NCBI GenBank assembly: GCA_008921705.1
Contig: VFFE01006702.1
Span: 186,001 to 250,000, forward strand
From: Burhinus oedicnemus
Lineage: Eukaryota; Chordata; Aves; Charadriiformes; Burhinidae
Direction: 5' to 3'
DNA: 64,000 bases
The position numbers and the translations under genes are program-made. Of this stretch, positions 57,001 to 64,000 are shown piece after piece. Below the pieces are notes generated by a model that worked only from the letters and a program-made list of their open reading frames with translations, did not search any database and was not told the origin of the DNA. Position 1 is the stretch's first letter, and each line of letters begins with the position of its first letter.

Positions 57001-60000
57001 TAAGAAAGATGTTCCAGTCCCCTAATCATAGCAATATTGCTATCATTACTGAGCAAGTCAACTATGCTGTAAGCATAAAATAAATCACTCTATGACAACT
57101 GATTTTTCAAGTGTTATAGTATTTTGTTTTCATGGTGAACAATAACCATAAATGAACATCCTTCTCAGAGAAGGGACACTGGCCTGTCAGCCAGGCTCAG
57201 TGGCAACAGTCACTAGTGAAGCTTATGTGCAACTTCCATACAACTGATATCCAAAAACTGTTAAAAAATCATTGAACTAGGTATTTCTGACAAACATGCA
57301 TGGCAAAATCCCACCCATTATTCTTGTCAAACAGATGCATGTTGGGTTTTTTTTGGTAGGTTGGGTGGTGGGTTTTTTGTTGTTTGGTTTTTGGTTTGGT
57401 TTTTGTTTTTTTTTTTAATATATATGGATTAAATCAACAGACAGTGGAGCTTAAACATTCACTTTCCAAAAACCTAGTGAGATTTTGTGCTCCTCTGTGA
57501 ATTAGTAAATTTCAGAGACTTTTTTGAAAACCTTCTGTTATAGTTTCCCTACAAAAGCAGGCTGTGGAATCCAATATTTACTACTGCTCAGTTCTTCAGT
57601 TTGCAAACTGTGTCACTTACCTACTGTTTGCCTGCACCTGGAGTTAAAATTTCTGGAAAATATATGCCTATAATCTGGATTAAAAACCCTAATGCAAAGT
57701 ATGCGCTTGGATTTTCCTAACTTCATAATATTCTTAGCCTCTTAATTGTCTGCAGTTCCCCCTACATGAATACTTTTAGATGTATTTTATATAATATGCA
57801 TATCTGTTTATACTCTGAATAGACAGTGGCAAGCATTCTGGATATGAAAACAATGTTAAAAGCACCTATTTAATTGATAAACCCACATATGCTGAACCAC
57901 CATCTATTTCTAGGTTTAAAAAGATAACACTCCTCCCCTCCAGCATTTTTTTCCTATCAAAGCATCAAAGTGATTTGCGGAGTTGCATCCTTTTAAAACG
58001 TTGAACAAGCTGGCAAAATCTGCAACAGCACAATCACATTTTAGTACTAAAACAATTGAAAAGGATTAGTGTATTCTGGATGTAGCAATCCGTACTGAAT
58101 ATCTGAAAACCTTAGTCACAAAACACTGCTTTACAAACAGTGAACATATGCAGATTTGCAAAAACAATAAAAAGATGGTTCAAAGCTGTCGCCAAGGACA
58201 GTACTGAGAGGATAATAGTCCTGTTTCTTGAAGCATGGAGCAGCCTAGGCTGCAGCTACTAAATGACCAGCTCATAATAACTAGAGCAAAGCACAGAGAG
58301 ATATTTACAAGTGGAATATGAGTAAGTTTCAGGGCAAAGCTGAAGACTCTCTTTAAAACATTAACATCCATATTTACTGCCTGTTTAAGCCACCTGCTTG
58401 CAACTGTCCATTCATATTCTTCTATAAGTTTTTATAAACATTTACTTTCCACTGTTTCTCCTTCACCATGATCATGCGTAACACCCACACTATTCAAATT
58501 AAAACCCCAAAAATCTTTCCCTTACAAACTTGGGGTGTAGCATAAGTTAGAAAATTCTGCCAACTCTAGCTGTTGTTAAAAACAGTTTCTCTCCATCCTT
58601 CACTCATGCTCATGCTTGGTACCTGCACTTCTGTTCAGAACACTGCAGGGGAGATTCATCTTACCTAACCTTAGAAGCCTAGGTCAGCTAAAAAACACGG
58701 GTAACACTGCGGTAACTCACCTCAGGCTCCCTATAAAACCAGTGAGGAACACACACAATTTTAGGACAGCAGTCATCTGACCTACTTTAGCAAGAGATGA
58801 GTCACAACAACCATAACAAAAAAATAAACCCCCTTATTCTCTTTCTGCCCAAAAGTGATTCAAGGGTGAAGCTGTCCACAGTGAAGTCATGTAAAGTTAG
58901 ATAAAGCTCATCTCCCTTAAGTGACAAAAAATAAACTTCCTAGATTTACAAACTGAGCCGTTTTGCTGACCATTCATATTAAAGTCAAACGATTTTTCTG
59001 TTGCTTCCCTGGTTCTACAAGTCACTGTGAAACATCAGTTAGAACCATAAAAGCAACAGAGAAACTGTGAAGAACAACCTTCCATTTAACCTTGGTAGCT
59101 AAGTAGTAATAGAAAGAAGTAGCAGAGTTGTCTCTTTTCACCAGGGATACAGCAGCAAGAGCTCCAAAATCACTTGTTTCAGCCAAGGCCAAAGGGATCT
59201 GGATCAGCTCCCTCCATTCTTTTTCCCTCAACTTTAAGTAGCAAGAGCCTGTGCTGATTCCTCCAGACCCGGTATTGAAAGATTAATGCCACTGAACTTC
59301 TAAGAAATAAGAGCGTGCATGTGTTAACTTGCGGGACTCAATAGTGCAGAGTATTGCTGAAGTGTGCCTACAGGAGAAAAAGCCTCAGAAAATATTACAC
59401 CTATGAAAGCAAGAAGACCCACAATTCAAGTCAACAATACGAAGATCCTTAAGAAATATGTGCTTAAGACAGATCTTCCGTGCTACTCCAGAAGCATGAA
59501 AAGTACTTCTGATCCGAAACTCCTCGACTTACTCATCCTCTTTTTGTCTCTCCCTTTCTCAGCATTTTCACATCTGCTTAATAATAGACATCACCGCGCG
59601 CCAGTTACTGACACCCAGGTGCCTGAATATAACCATCTGCAGTGTTTAAAAACACTTTTATCACTGAGATACCATTGATCTCCTCCCTCCTACCCATTCT
59701 CTCCCTGTTCATTCATTCACCCTCAGAACTGACTGTAGAAGCTCTTATGTTAGAAACTCCTCCCCCTCCCCCAACACTAACAGAACTCAACAACAGTATT
59801 TATATTTTAGGATGTAGGAGACCAAGTAATCACAGGAACTAAGAGAATAGCTATTGACATCTTGTTTCACAATCTTCCTTTTAGCAGCATATTCCCCTGA
59901 CATATCATCCTTATTTTCAGATAGTAGACAGAAGCAGATGAACACTGGGGATGATTTGCTCTACCAGTTCTTAAGCTCCTAAAACGATTAAGTCCATAAA

Positions 60001-62697
60001 ATACCACAGCAGATGGACTCATGTAACAGCTAAAAGCCTTTTTGCTTGGTTTCTACTATGCTGTTATATATTTTGGCAATCCTGTATCTGAATAAGGGTT
60101 TCAGATAGGTGTTAATCAGTTCAGTGTGTTCATCTAGGTCAAGATAAAAGATCAAAGCCTACCTCTTGCCACAGGTAAGAAATCTCTCACTCTAATTATT
60201 TCTTATTTTCCCTTCTGAGAGAAGCATTCTGAAGGCCTCTACCTCTCCTTATTGACTCAAGAGGAATCATGATGAAACAATGAAGGCAGAAATGTGTAAC
60301 TTCTATTGCCAGAACAATATTCAGCTTCTCTCCTCTAAAGAGGAAAGAACATGGCAGCCCTTAAAAAAACCTCATTTTGACAAAAGTTGTCCCACTTTTC
60401 AAGAAGGGTAAGAAGGAAGGCCCTGGTAATTACAGGCCTGTCAGTCTCCCTTCAGCACCTGGCAAAATTATGCAGAAGGTTATTCTGGGAGTTATTGAAA
60501 AAACACTTGAGAGACAATGCAGTCATTGGTCATAGCTAGCACAGGTTCATGAGGGGAAAGTCCTGCTTAACCAACTTAGTTTCCTTTTATGACAAGGTCA
60601 TCCATCTAGTTGACCAAGGGAAGCCAGTAGATGTTGGCTTTTTTTATTTTAGCAAAGCTTTTGATACCATCTCTCACAGTATCCTTCTGCATAAACTGTC
60701 CAGCACACAGCTAGGCAAGTCCATAATACATTGACCGAGCAACTGGCTGATGGGTCAGGCTCAAAGGGTTACAGTAAATAGGGTTACATCAGGTTGGTGG
60801 CCAATCACCAGTGTGGTTCCCCAGGGTTCAATTTTAGGGCTAGTGCTCTTTAATGTTTTTATAAAAGACCTGGACACAGGAATTGAGCGTACATTAAGTA
60901 AGCTTGCCAATGATACTAAACTAGGAGGATCTGTGGACTCCCTCAAAGGTAGAGAGGCCTTACAGAGAGATCTGGATAGACTAGACAGCTGGGCAATCGC
61001 CAACCGTATGAAATTTAACAAGCGCAAGTGCTGGATTCTCCACCCGGGACAGGGTAATCCTGGTTAAATGTACAAATTGGGGGACGAGATGCTGGAGGGC
61101 AGTCCCGTGGAAGGAGATCTGGGGGTCTGGGGTGATGCCAAGCTGAATATGAGTCAACAGTGTGTCCTGGCAGCCAAAAGGGCCAACTGTGTCCTGAGGT
61201 GCATCAAGCACAGCATAGCTGTCTGGTCGAGGGAGGGGACTGACCCACTCTACATTGCACTGGTGTGGCCCCACCTTGAGTACTGTGCACGGTTTTGGGC
61301 ACCTCAAGGTAAGAAGGACATCAAACCATTAGTGTGTCCAGAGGAGGGCAACCAAGATGGTGAAAGGTCTTGAGGGCAAGACTTAAAAGGAGCGGCTGAG
61401 GTCACTTGGTTTGTTCAGCTTGGAGAAGCGAAGACTGAGGGGTGACCTCATCACACTCCACAAAATCCTCAAGAGGGGCAGCAGAGAAGGTGGTGCTGAT
61501 CTCCTCTCTCTGGTGACCAGCGACAGGACACGAGGAAACGGAATGAAGCTGCACGAGGGGAAGTTCAGATTGGACACCAAGAAAAAGTTCTTTACCGAGA
61601 GGGTGGTCAGTCACTGCAACAGGGTCCCCAGGGAAGTGGTCACAGCACCAAGCCTGTCAAGAGTTCAAGGAGTGTCTGGATGACACTCTAAGTCATTTGG
61701 TTGAGTTTTAGGTAGTCTTGTAACTAACAGGCAGTTAGACTTGATGATTCTTATGGGTCTGTTCCAACTTGAGATATTCTGTGATTCTATAATTGTATGG
61801 ATTCTCCTCCTCTCTGGAAACTCTGTAGAATTAAGGTTTAGCAATGACAGCAAAGGCATGCAATGCATCTATCGGGTAACAACAGATGTTTCCTTATGAA
61901 TTCTGCAGGAGTTGCCTCCTCCCACCCGTTTCCTTAGTGACTGTAACTACTCTTGCCCCACATACACTCAGGAAGAGCTTTATGTTAAAAGAGACCAAAT
62001 GGGACACAAAGAACATACACCTTGTTTCTTAGGCAGGAGGAGAGGACACACTTCCTAGGTGTTTCCCAGTAAAAGTTTTCTTCTTTCTTCCTATATTCAG
62101 CCATATTTTCCATGCTCATACAAAAGGCACCACCAGCAGCAAATCAATTATTTCCCCAAATACAAGGGAGAGGCATGGTCAAGTAAATGTGATCTTTAAA
62201 TACAAACTTTGACTCAGAATATATACTAAAACTCATGACCTCCTGTTCTATATAAACACTTTTTTAGCTGCTCTGGAGTGAATAACCAGAATCCCAAGGG
62301 TTTCTTTGATGCAAAAACTAGATTAACTTAGCTGTATAAAGGAGACAAATACCCTTTGAAGAAAACCTCTGTTGGTTTTACCAGAATTTCTCACATTTAT
62401 ATGAAAGATACTGACTTAGCTGCTTCCATTACCCTTCCTTCATGAACTAATGCTTTTCTTGAGTGGATTTGCAATTTCGCTAAGTACGGAAAGTTACATG
62501 AAAGTTAACAGCAATACAAACATAATAAACAAATGAAAAATATTCCTGTGACGCTGTACCTTATTGAGTTTGCCAAGAGAAGATATAAGATCTGCCCATT
62601 CACTTGATGATTCAAAGTTTCTCAAAGCCTTCTCAATCGCCGACGAATAATTTCTGTATCTGTAATCACCAAGTAACTCCTGCTCTTCTGGATCCAT
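17967..62697 (-). CDS. DOP1B: DOP1B (DOPEY2), complete coding region in 36 exons
   Basis: Large leucine-rich helical peripheral membrane protein of the Dopey family. Known family role: it partners MON2 at the trans-Golgi/endosome and supports endosome-to-Golgi recycling; the yeast Dop1-Mon2 pair works with the flippase Neo1. Seen here: 36 exons with compatible phases, no internal stop, 6879 nt in total (2292 residues). The start [19 protein letters not shown] and the Dopey N-terminal domain (about residues 1-310) match vertebrate DOP1B rather than DOP1A. Residues about 555-785 and 1024-1180 are acidic, Ser/Glu-rich and probably disordered. The C-terminal third (1560-2292) is helical and leucine-rich. 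There is no signal peptide or obvious membrane segment. The start context is GAAGATGG. The family assignment rests on remembered human sequence, not a search. Confidence 0.97.
18902..19031 (-). CDS. DOP1B: DOP1B coding exon 35
   Basis: Residues 2164-2207, [10 protein letters not shown] to LLKMKYG. Acceptor TTTCAG, donor GTAAAG. A longer open frame on this strand here is only a shifted-frame shadow. Confidence 0.94.
19506..19655 (-). CDS. DOP1B: DOP1B coding exon 34
   Basis: Residues 2114-2164, [10 protein letters not shown] to DRMQLFQ. The acceptor CAGGAG is a NAGNAG pair; the second AG would change Lys-Ser to Asn. Donor GTAAGT, ends phase 2. Confidence 0.94.
20056..20079. repeat. (AAAT)n short tandem repeat
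   Basis: About six AAAT units in DOP1B intron 33, plus strand. Confidence 0.85.
20153..20208 (-). CDS. DOP1B: DOP1B coding exon 33 (56 nt)
   Basis: Residues 2096-2114, [10 protein letters not shown] to TEEDEPS. Acceptor TTTAAAG, donor GTAAGA, ends phase 2. Confidence 0.93.
20548..20684 (-). CDS. DOP1B: DOP1B coding exon 32
   Basis: Residues 2050-2095, [10 protein letters not shown] to WPIMVTEL. Acceptor ATTTCAG, donor GTAAGG, ends phase 0. Includes the conserved [17 protein letters not shown] segment. Confidence 0.96.
21114..21242 (-). CDS. DOP1B: DOP1B coding exon 31
   Basis: Residues 2007-2050, [10 protein letters not shown] to YLPLIQ. Acceptor GTTATAG, donor GTAAGA, phase 1 in and out. 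Confidence 0.95.
21936..21997 (-). CDS. DOP1B: DOP1B coding exon 30 (62 nt)
   Basis: Residues 1986-2007, [10 protein letters not shown] to TMFKDLM. Acceptor TACTCAG, donor GTAAGT, ends phase 1. Confidence 0.95.
22421..22567 (-). CDS. DOP1B: DOP1B coding exon 29
   Basis: Residues 1937-1986, [10 protein letters not shown] to QMDTSCT; strongly conserved ([20 protein letters not shown]). Acceptor CCCCAG, donor GTAAGA, ends phase 2. Confidence 0.96.
22568..25237 (-). other. DOP1B intron 28 with unclassified GC-richer block
   Basis: 2.7 kb. From about 22.95 to 24.15 kb, and again 24.2-25.0 kb, base composition is clearly richer in G and C than neighbouring introns. Short open frames on both strands are interrupted by stops. 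It looks like a decayed insert (transposon or retrocopy) but I could not identify it. Confidence 0.45.
25238..25347 (-). CDS. DOP1B: DOP1B coding exon 28
   Basis: Residues 1901-1937, [10 protein letters not shown] to FPYLRNH. Acceptor TTTAAG, donor GTGACT, ends phase 2. Confidence 0.95.
25578..25660 (-). CDS. DOP1B: DOP1B coding exon 27
   Basis: Residues 1873-1900, [10 protein letters not shown] to QALSLLAE. Low-complexity Ser/Ala/Pro stretch leading into helix. Acceptor TTTTAG, donor GTAAGT. Confidence 0.94.
26063..26204 (-). CDS. DOP1B: DOP1B coding exon 26
   Basis: Residues 1826-1873, [10 protein letters not shown] to DFNIEDVN. The acceptor TAGGAG is a tandem NAGNAG; the downstream AG would drop Glu1826. 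Donor GTAATG, ends phase 1. Confidence 0.94.
26581..26647 (-). CDS. DOP1B: DOP1B coding exon 25
   Basis: Residues 1803-1825, [10 protein letters not shown] to KKDQKDLQ. Acceptor CCCACAG, donor GTACAG, ends phase 0. Confidence 0.95.
26734..26838 (-). CDS. DOP1B: DOP1B coding exon 24
   Basis: Residues 1768-1803, [10 protein letters not shown] to PPGHFLLL. Acceptor TTGACAG, donor GTACTG, phase 2 in and out. Followed by an intron of only 86 bases. Confidence 0.95.
26839..27654 (-). other. DOP1B intron 23, with an unexplained 127-codon ORF
   Basis: An ATG-started frame runs from 27326 to 26943 on the gene strand ([15 protein letters not shown] to [10 protein letters not shown]), leucine-rich with one hydrophobic stretch near its end ([18 protein letters not shown]). 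A good acceptor-like CTGTTCTGTGTTGCCAG lies 4 bases before the ATG. If spliced after exon 23 it would meet a TGA at once. No family recognised; function unknown. Confidence 0.35.
27655..27710 (-). CDS. DOP1B: DOP1B coding exon 23 (56 nt)
   Basis: Residues 1750-1768, [10 protein letters not shown] to FSYAFIQ. Acceptor TTTTTCAG, donor GTAATT, ends phase 2. The next intron contains an unrelated 127-codon ORF. Confidence 0.93.
27913..28047 (-). CDS. DOP1B: DOP1B coding exon 22
   Basis: Residues 1705-1749, [10 protein letters not shown] to PSQIKGEE. Phase 0 both ends; acceptor TTGTCAG, donor GTAACT. Confidence 0.95.
28665..28790 (-). CDS. DOP1B: DOP1B coding exon 21
   Basis: Residues 1663-1704, [10 protein letters not shown] to RNQSKTK. 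Phase 0 both ends; acceptor CTATAG, donor GTGAAA. Confidence 0.94.
29438..29626 (-). CDS. DOP1B: DOP1B coding exon 20
   Basis: Residues 1600-1662, [10 protein letters not shown] to SVYFKATK. Phase 0 both ends; acceptor TTCCTAG, donor GTAGGA. Confidence 0.95.
30245..30356 (-). CDS. DOP1B: DOP1B coding exon 19
   Basis: Residues 1562-1599, [10 protein letters not shown] to LDHPNQTKK. Acceptor ATCCAAAG, donor GTAAGT, ends phase 0. Confidence 0.94.
30995..32609 (-). CDS. DOP1B: DOP1B coding exon 18 (largest, 1615 nt)
   Basis: Residues 1024-1562, [10 protein letters not shown] to [10 protein letters not shown], uninterrupted over 538 codons. Residues about 1040-1190 are acidic and Ser/Thr-rich and probably disordered. 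The remainder is leucine-rich helical repeat-like sequence conserved in DOP1 proteins ([19 protein letters not shown]). The acceptor is CAGAAG, a possible NAGNAG, and its T-tract is one arm of an A/T palindrome. Donor GTAAGA. Confidence 0.97.
32613..32638. repeat. A12T14 palindrome at the exon 18 acceptor
   Basis: Twelve A followed by fourteen T on the plus strand. On the gene strand the T12 arm is the polypyrimidine tract just before CAG of exon 18, and the A arm directly precedes it, so the RNA can fold back. Confidence 0.85.
32668..32725 (-). mobile_element. CR1 3'-end relic
   Basis: TAGAATAGTTTGGGTTGGAAGGGACC and following bases match the complement of the CR1 3' terminus. Only about 55 bases remain, roughly 60 bases upstream of DOP1B exon 18 on the gene strand. 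Confidence 0.75.
34370..34560 (-). CDS. DOP1B: DOP1B coding exon 17
   Basis: Residues 960-1024, [10 protein letters not shown] to IKQKNSA. Very conserved core ([25 protein letters not shown]). Acceptor CACTCAG, donor GTAAAA, ends phase 1. Confidence 0.96.
35247..35347 (-). CDS. DOP1B: DOP1B coding exon 16
   Basis: Residues 927-960, [10 protein letters not shown] to TSHNRSFD. Acceptor TGCAAAG, donor GTATTT, ends phase 2. Confidence 0.95.
36372..36524 (-). CDS. DOP1B: DOP1B coding exon 15
   Basis: Residues 876-926, [10 protein letters not shown] to [10 protein letters not shown]. Phase 0 both ends; acceptor CCCTAG, donor GTAAGT. Confidence 0.95.
37330..37601 (-). CDS. DOP1B: DOP1B coding exon 14
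   Basis: Residues 785-875, [10 protein letters not shown] to ISEKTDFYQ, with the conserved core [19 protein letters not shown]. The acceptor is a tandem GAGGAG: start at 37601 or 37598, both in frame and differing by one Gly. A nearby CAG at 37586-37588 gives a stop codon and is excluded. Donor GTGTCA. Confidence 0.9.
37602..39174 (-). other. DOP1B intron 13, contains an assembly gap
   Basis: No exon seen and none needed, since exons 13 and 14 are phase-compatible. A 20-base N run sits at 38793-38812. Confidence 0.75.
38793..38812. other. Assembly gap (20 N)
   Basis: Preceded by T6, G9 and TGG repeats; probably of unknown true length. Confidence 0.98.
39175..39868 (-). CDS. DOP1B: DOP1B coding exon 13 (large)
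   Basis: 694 nt, residues 554-785, [10 protein letters not shown] to LYLSLFQVP. The first half is acidic and Ser-rich ([15 protein letters not shown]) and probably disordered. The second half is Lys/Glu-rich, then helical. Acceptor TTTCAG, donor GTAAGG. The 1573 bp intron after it holds an assembly gap. Confidence 0.95.
40719..40910 (-). CDS. DOP1B: DOP1B coding exon 12
   Basis: Residues 490-553, [10 protein letters not shown] to IETGSGNG. Acceptor ATTTTAG, donor GTAGGT, phase 0 at both ends. Contains the conserved block [20 protein letters not shown]. Confidence 0.95.
41397..41502 (-). CDS. DOP1B: DOP1B coding exon 11
   Basis: Residues 454-489, [10 protein letters not shown] to [10 protein letters not shown]. 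The 5' part is less conserved. Acceptor CAATCCAG chosen because it keeps the phase from exon 10; donor GTAAGG. Confidence 0.92.
42094..42213 (-). CDS. DOP1B: DOP1B coding exon 10
   Basis: Residues 414-454, [10 protein letters not shown] to TKCFEDCF. Acceptor TCACACAG, donor GTGTTT (weak), phase 2 at both ends. Confidence 0.95.
42709..42829 (-). CDS. DOP1B: DOP1B coding exon 9
   Basis: Residues 374-414, [10 protein letters not shown] to YNQSGNILA. Acceptor AATTGTAG, donor GTATTT, phase 1 in and phase 2 out. Confidence 0.95.
45314..45428 (-). CDS. DOP1B: DOP1B coding exon 8
   Basis: Residues 336-374, [13 protein letters not shown] to ISLLDKPEI, ending phase 1. Of two adjacent AGs (CTAGAG) only the first gives the right frame. 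Donor GTAAAG. Confidence 0.94.
45884..45984 (-). CDS. DOP1B: DOP1B coding exon 7
   Basis: Residues 302-335, [10 protein letters not shown] to YSKDLLVE. Acceptor CTTGTAG. The donor GTTGGT is a poor match to consensus, but moving 4 bases to the next GT breaks the frame into exon 8. Confidence 0.92.
46716..46839 (-). CDS. DOP1B: DOP1B coding exon 6
   Basis: Residues 261-302, [11 protein letters not shown] to RLYAWLL plus the first base of a Gly codon. Acceptor ATCCTAG, donor GTACTG (phase 1). Confidence 0.95.
47576..47674 (-). CDS. DOP1B: DOP1B coding exon 5
   Basis: Residues 228-260, [10 protein letters not shown] to FFPFYTAL. Phase 0 at both ends; acceptor CTTACAG, donor GTAAGA. Confidence 0.95.
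48484..48673 (-). CDS. DOP1B: DOP1B coding exon 4
   Basis: Residues 164-227, [10 protein letters not shown] to MLGTDYKLT. Acceptor TGTACAG, donor GTAAGT, ends in phase 0. Highly conserved Dopey N-terminal segment ([17 protein letters not shown]). Confidence 0.96.
49830..50385 (-). mobile_element. CR1 retrotransposon, 5'-truncated
   Basis: Minus-strand CR1 with a frame at 50350-49940 coding the end of ORF2: [40 protein letters not shown]. The 3' end at 49830 carries the AATCATAGAAT complement. Same subfamily as the copy at 61-315. Inactive: the catalytic part of the reverse transcriptase and the endonuclease are missing. Confidence 0.93.
50937..50956. other. Assembly gap (20 N)
   Basis: Bounded on the right by T40 (50957-50996) and on the left by T-rich sequence; likely a homopolymer-induced break. 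Confidence 0.98.
50957..50996. repeat. T40 homopolymer beside the gap
   Basis: Forty consecutive T on the plus strand immediately after the N run. The true length is uncertain. Confidence 0.9.
51747..51917 (-). CDS. DOP1B: DOP1B coding exon 3
   Basis: Residues 107-164, SGLFPLLAN to LEEGSEIYD with split codons at both ends. Donor GTGAGA is strong. The acceptor is odd: fifteen A lie directly before the final G and the T-rich tract is upstream of them. The coding match and phase make the exon secure. Confidence 0.94.
51919..51966. repeat. T15/A-rich tract at the exon 3 acceptor
   Basis: Plus strand T15 then A12 and further A/G. On the gene strand a long T-rich tract is followed by fifteen A and then the G of the splice acceptor. 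Confidence 0.85.
52021..52202 (-). CDS. DOP1B: DOP1B coding exon 2
   Basis: Residues 47-107, [10 protein letters not shown] to KDLFLY plus a split Ser codon. Acceptor CCACAG, donor GTAAAC, ends in phase 2. Part of the Dopey N-terminal domain. Only 103 bases separate it from exon 3. Confidence 0.96.
56611..57035 (-). mobile_element. CR1 retrotransposon, 5'-truncated
   Basis: Minus-strand CR1 with an open frame covering the C-terminal ORF2 region ([20 protein letters not shown] through [16 protein letters not shown]). Different subfamily from the 49.8 kb copy, with a GGTTGGAAAGGACC-type end. Open for over 110 codons, so relatively young or well preserved, but lacking the catalytic domains. Confidence 0.93.
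57341..57417. repeat. T/G-rich low-complexity stretch
   Basis: Runs of GGGTTT and GGTTTTT type on the plus strand (A/C-rich on the gene strand). Confidence 0.75.
60379..61792 (+). mobile_element. CR1 retrotransposon, longest copy, with decayed reverse transcriptase
   Basis: Plus-strand CR1, antisense to DOP1B. Recognisable ORF2 blocks in order: [124 protein letters not shown]. The catalytic F/YADD box reads LAND. In-frame stops at 60732, 61065 and 61371 and at least one frameshift near 61.4 kb break it. Ends at 61792 in a GATATTCTGTGATTCTAT terminus. The 5' end (endonuclease) is missing. Confidence 0.95.
62560..62697 (-). CDS. DOP1B: DOP1B coding exon 1
   Basis: Encodes residues 1-46, [10 protein letters not shown] to SSLGKLNK, ending in phase 0 at donor GTACAG. 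The exon probably begins at 62726 after an acceptor TTTACCAG, which gives 29 nt of 5'UTR before the ATG. An upstream ATG at 62708-62710 is out of frame. Confidence 0.96.
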
Positions 62698-62726
62698 CTT
62701 CAGTTCTCATAGCAAGGTGAAATTCC
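62698..62726 (-). other. DOP1B: DOP1B 5'UTR segment of first coding exon
   Basis: The acceptor TTTTAGTTTACCAG precedes 29 nt that run into the ATG at 62697. Vertebrate DOP1B has a non-coding first exon, so the promoter should be further upstream. No CpG island is visible between 62.7 and 64.0 kb. Confidence 0.55.
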
Positions 62727-64000
62727 CTGGTAAACTAAAACATGCACACAGTTACAAAAAAGATAACCCGCATTTAAGTTCTGGCAAACCCAAAGTACTA
62801 TAGGATAACGATAAATACATAGAAGTATTGATGGACCACAATATACAGGTCATCTGATGAAGTTTCAACACAAAGTTAAAAATAATCTAACAGGCATGAC
62901 TCAAACTCCCTGCTCCCTGTTTTAGAAGTTTTGCAGTCACATTTTCCTATTTATGAAACATGTTTTTTCCTTCCACGCACGTGGATCTCTCACACAATAA
63001 CAAAGGAAAGTAATATAAAGTCTCATTATAAAACACTCAAAGAGCTAACAAGGAGCTAGGGAGAAGTAAATAGTTTTCATAACTTATCACCTGTGCAGTG
63101 TTTTGAAAGTTTACCTGTAGCTATGGAATGTGAAACATTTCATATCAAAATTCGACTTCCCAGAGGAACCCCATGAAAGGCGGTTCCCACAGCAGAAGGA
63201 GCACTCAGAACTCTGCATTTCAACCTGTCAGCAGCAGATGCTGAAGCACAAGACTGAGGCACTGTGCCAAAGTGTCAAGGCATGCATTCAAATCTTCCTT
63301 TATTTCACCAAAAAGTATCCATATATTTTTACGGAGGAAAAATAAGTTATTCAGACTTGATTTTCTCATATTTTGCAACACATTTAGATTAGAAAAGCAA
63401 AACACACCTGTTTCAGAACAATGGGAAATGTGTAGCTGGATTTTACTTACAGAAAAATCATACCTTCATCCCTATGCTAGCTATGACACTAGTCCTCCTG
63501 TTAGCTAATATAAAAACATTCTTCTAGAGAGATGCTTAGGTTTAGGAATGCCAGGTTTATGTCAATCTGTGCTATAGCACTGATACAGAAAAGAAAGCAC
63601 AGTCCTATAACAAAATATTTTATGTTTCAGAAAGACATCTGCTTTCATTTTCCTACTGTTAGGACAGAAAAATAAATTAAGTAGTCTTCTATGTTCTTTT
63701 AAAGCAGCTCATCTCTCACAGCACTTTACAAAAAAAAAACCACCCAAAACCCAAACCATGGAACAACTGTGTATCATCCATTAACTTTAATACACGACAG
63801 TAACTACATCAACATTTCCGTAGCAAACTCTCAGAAACAGAAAAATGCCGGATGCGCCCACAAAAAAGAAAGGATTTTAAAGGCAGGTTTGAGCCACTTT
63901 TCCACTCCCTGATAGTAGGATTCGGCCATTGCTGATACAACCACTCTATGTCATCCAACCTAGATCCACCTCTATGAAAAAAAAAAAGTATTCTCACACA
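62727..64000 (-). other. Upstream DOP1B intron / 5' flank, nothing seen
   Basis: AT-rich 1.27 kb with no CpG island, recognised exon or transposon. Probably the intron between a non-coding first exon and the first coding exon. Confidence 0.6.

Larger units (their letters stand above)
52203..62559 (-). other. DOP1B intron 1 (of the coding region)
   Basis: 10.4 kb, the longest intron. It holds two CR1 elements (56.6-57.0 and 60.4-61.8 kb, opposite orientations) and a T/G-rich low-complexity stretch at 57341-57417. No other gene seen on either strand. Confidence 0.75.

Noticed and set aside
1..64000. tRNA, snoRNA, miRNA or CRISPR features
   Set aside because: Scanned by eye for tRNA B-box-like strings, paired C/D boxes and regular direct repeats. 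Nothing convincing was found; a covariance-model scan would be the decisive test.

Overview
This is vertebrate nuclear DNA, most likely from a bird. The evidence is the exon-intron architecture, AT-rich introns, a CpG island, and several truncated CR1 retrotransposons ending in the ATTCTRTG-type 3' repeat typical of birds (also found in crocodilians and turtles). Two 20-base runs of N mark assembly gaps. There are no operons, CRISPR arrays or other prokaryotic features. I found no RNA genes.

Two genes lie head-to-tail on the minus strand. DOP1B (DOPEY2) runs from its start codon at 62697 to its stop at 17967. I could place all 36 coding exons. Their reading phases close at every junction and they sum to 6879 nt, i.e. 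2292 residues plus stop, close to the length I recall for human DOP1B. Its promoter and upstream 5'UTR exon(s) lie beyond the window. MORC3 follows 5.4 kb downstream. Its CpG-island promoter is near 11.9-13.3 kb, its start codon is at 12579, and coding exons 1-5 (GHKL ATPase core, about 203 residues) are present. The rest of MORC3 lies to the left of base 1. The same DOP1B-MORC3 tandem order is known from human chromosome 21q22.

Layout: 1-1796 MORC3 intron 5 (partial) with a CR1 relic; 1797-12579 MORC3 exons 5 to 1; 11.9-13.3 kb CpG island; 13.3-17.67 kb intergenic; 17.67-17.97 kb DOP1B 3'UTR; 17.97-52.2 kb DOP1B exons 36 to 2, densely spaced; 52.2-62.56 kb a 10.4 kb first intron with two CR1 elements; 62.56-62.73 kb first coding exon.

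Functionally the genes are unrelated neighbours. DOP1B is a large peripheral Golgi/endosome protein that works with MON2. MORC3 is a nuclear ATPase and chromatin regulator. I did not find a new biological system here. The most notable signals are a minor-spliceosome (U12, AT-AC) intron in MORC3, 3' splice sites in DOP1B built in A/T palindromes, a set of NAGNAG tandem acceptors, and an unexplained 127-codon ORF in a DOP1B intron.
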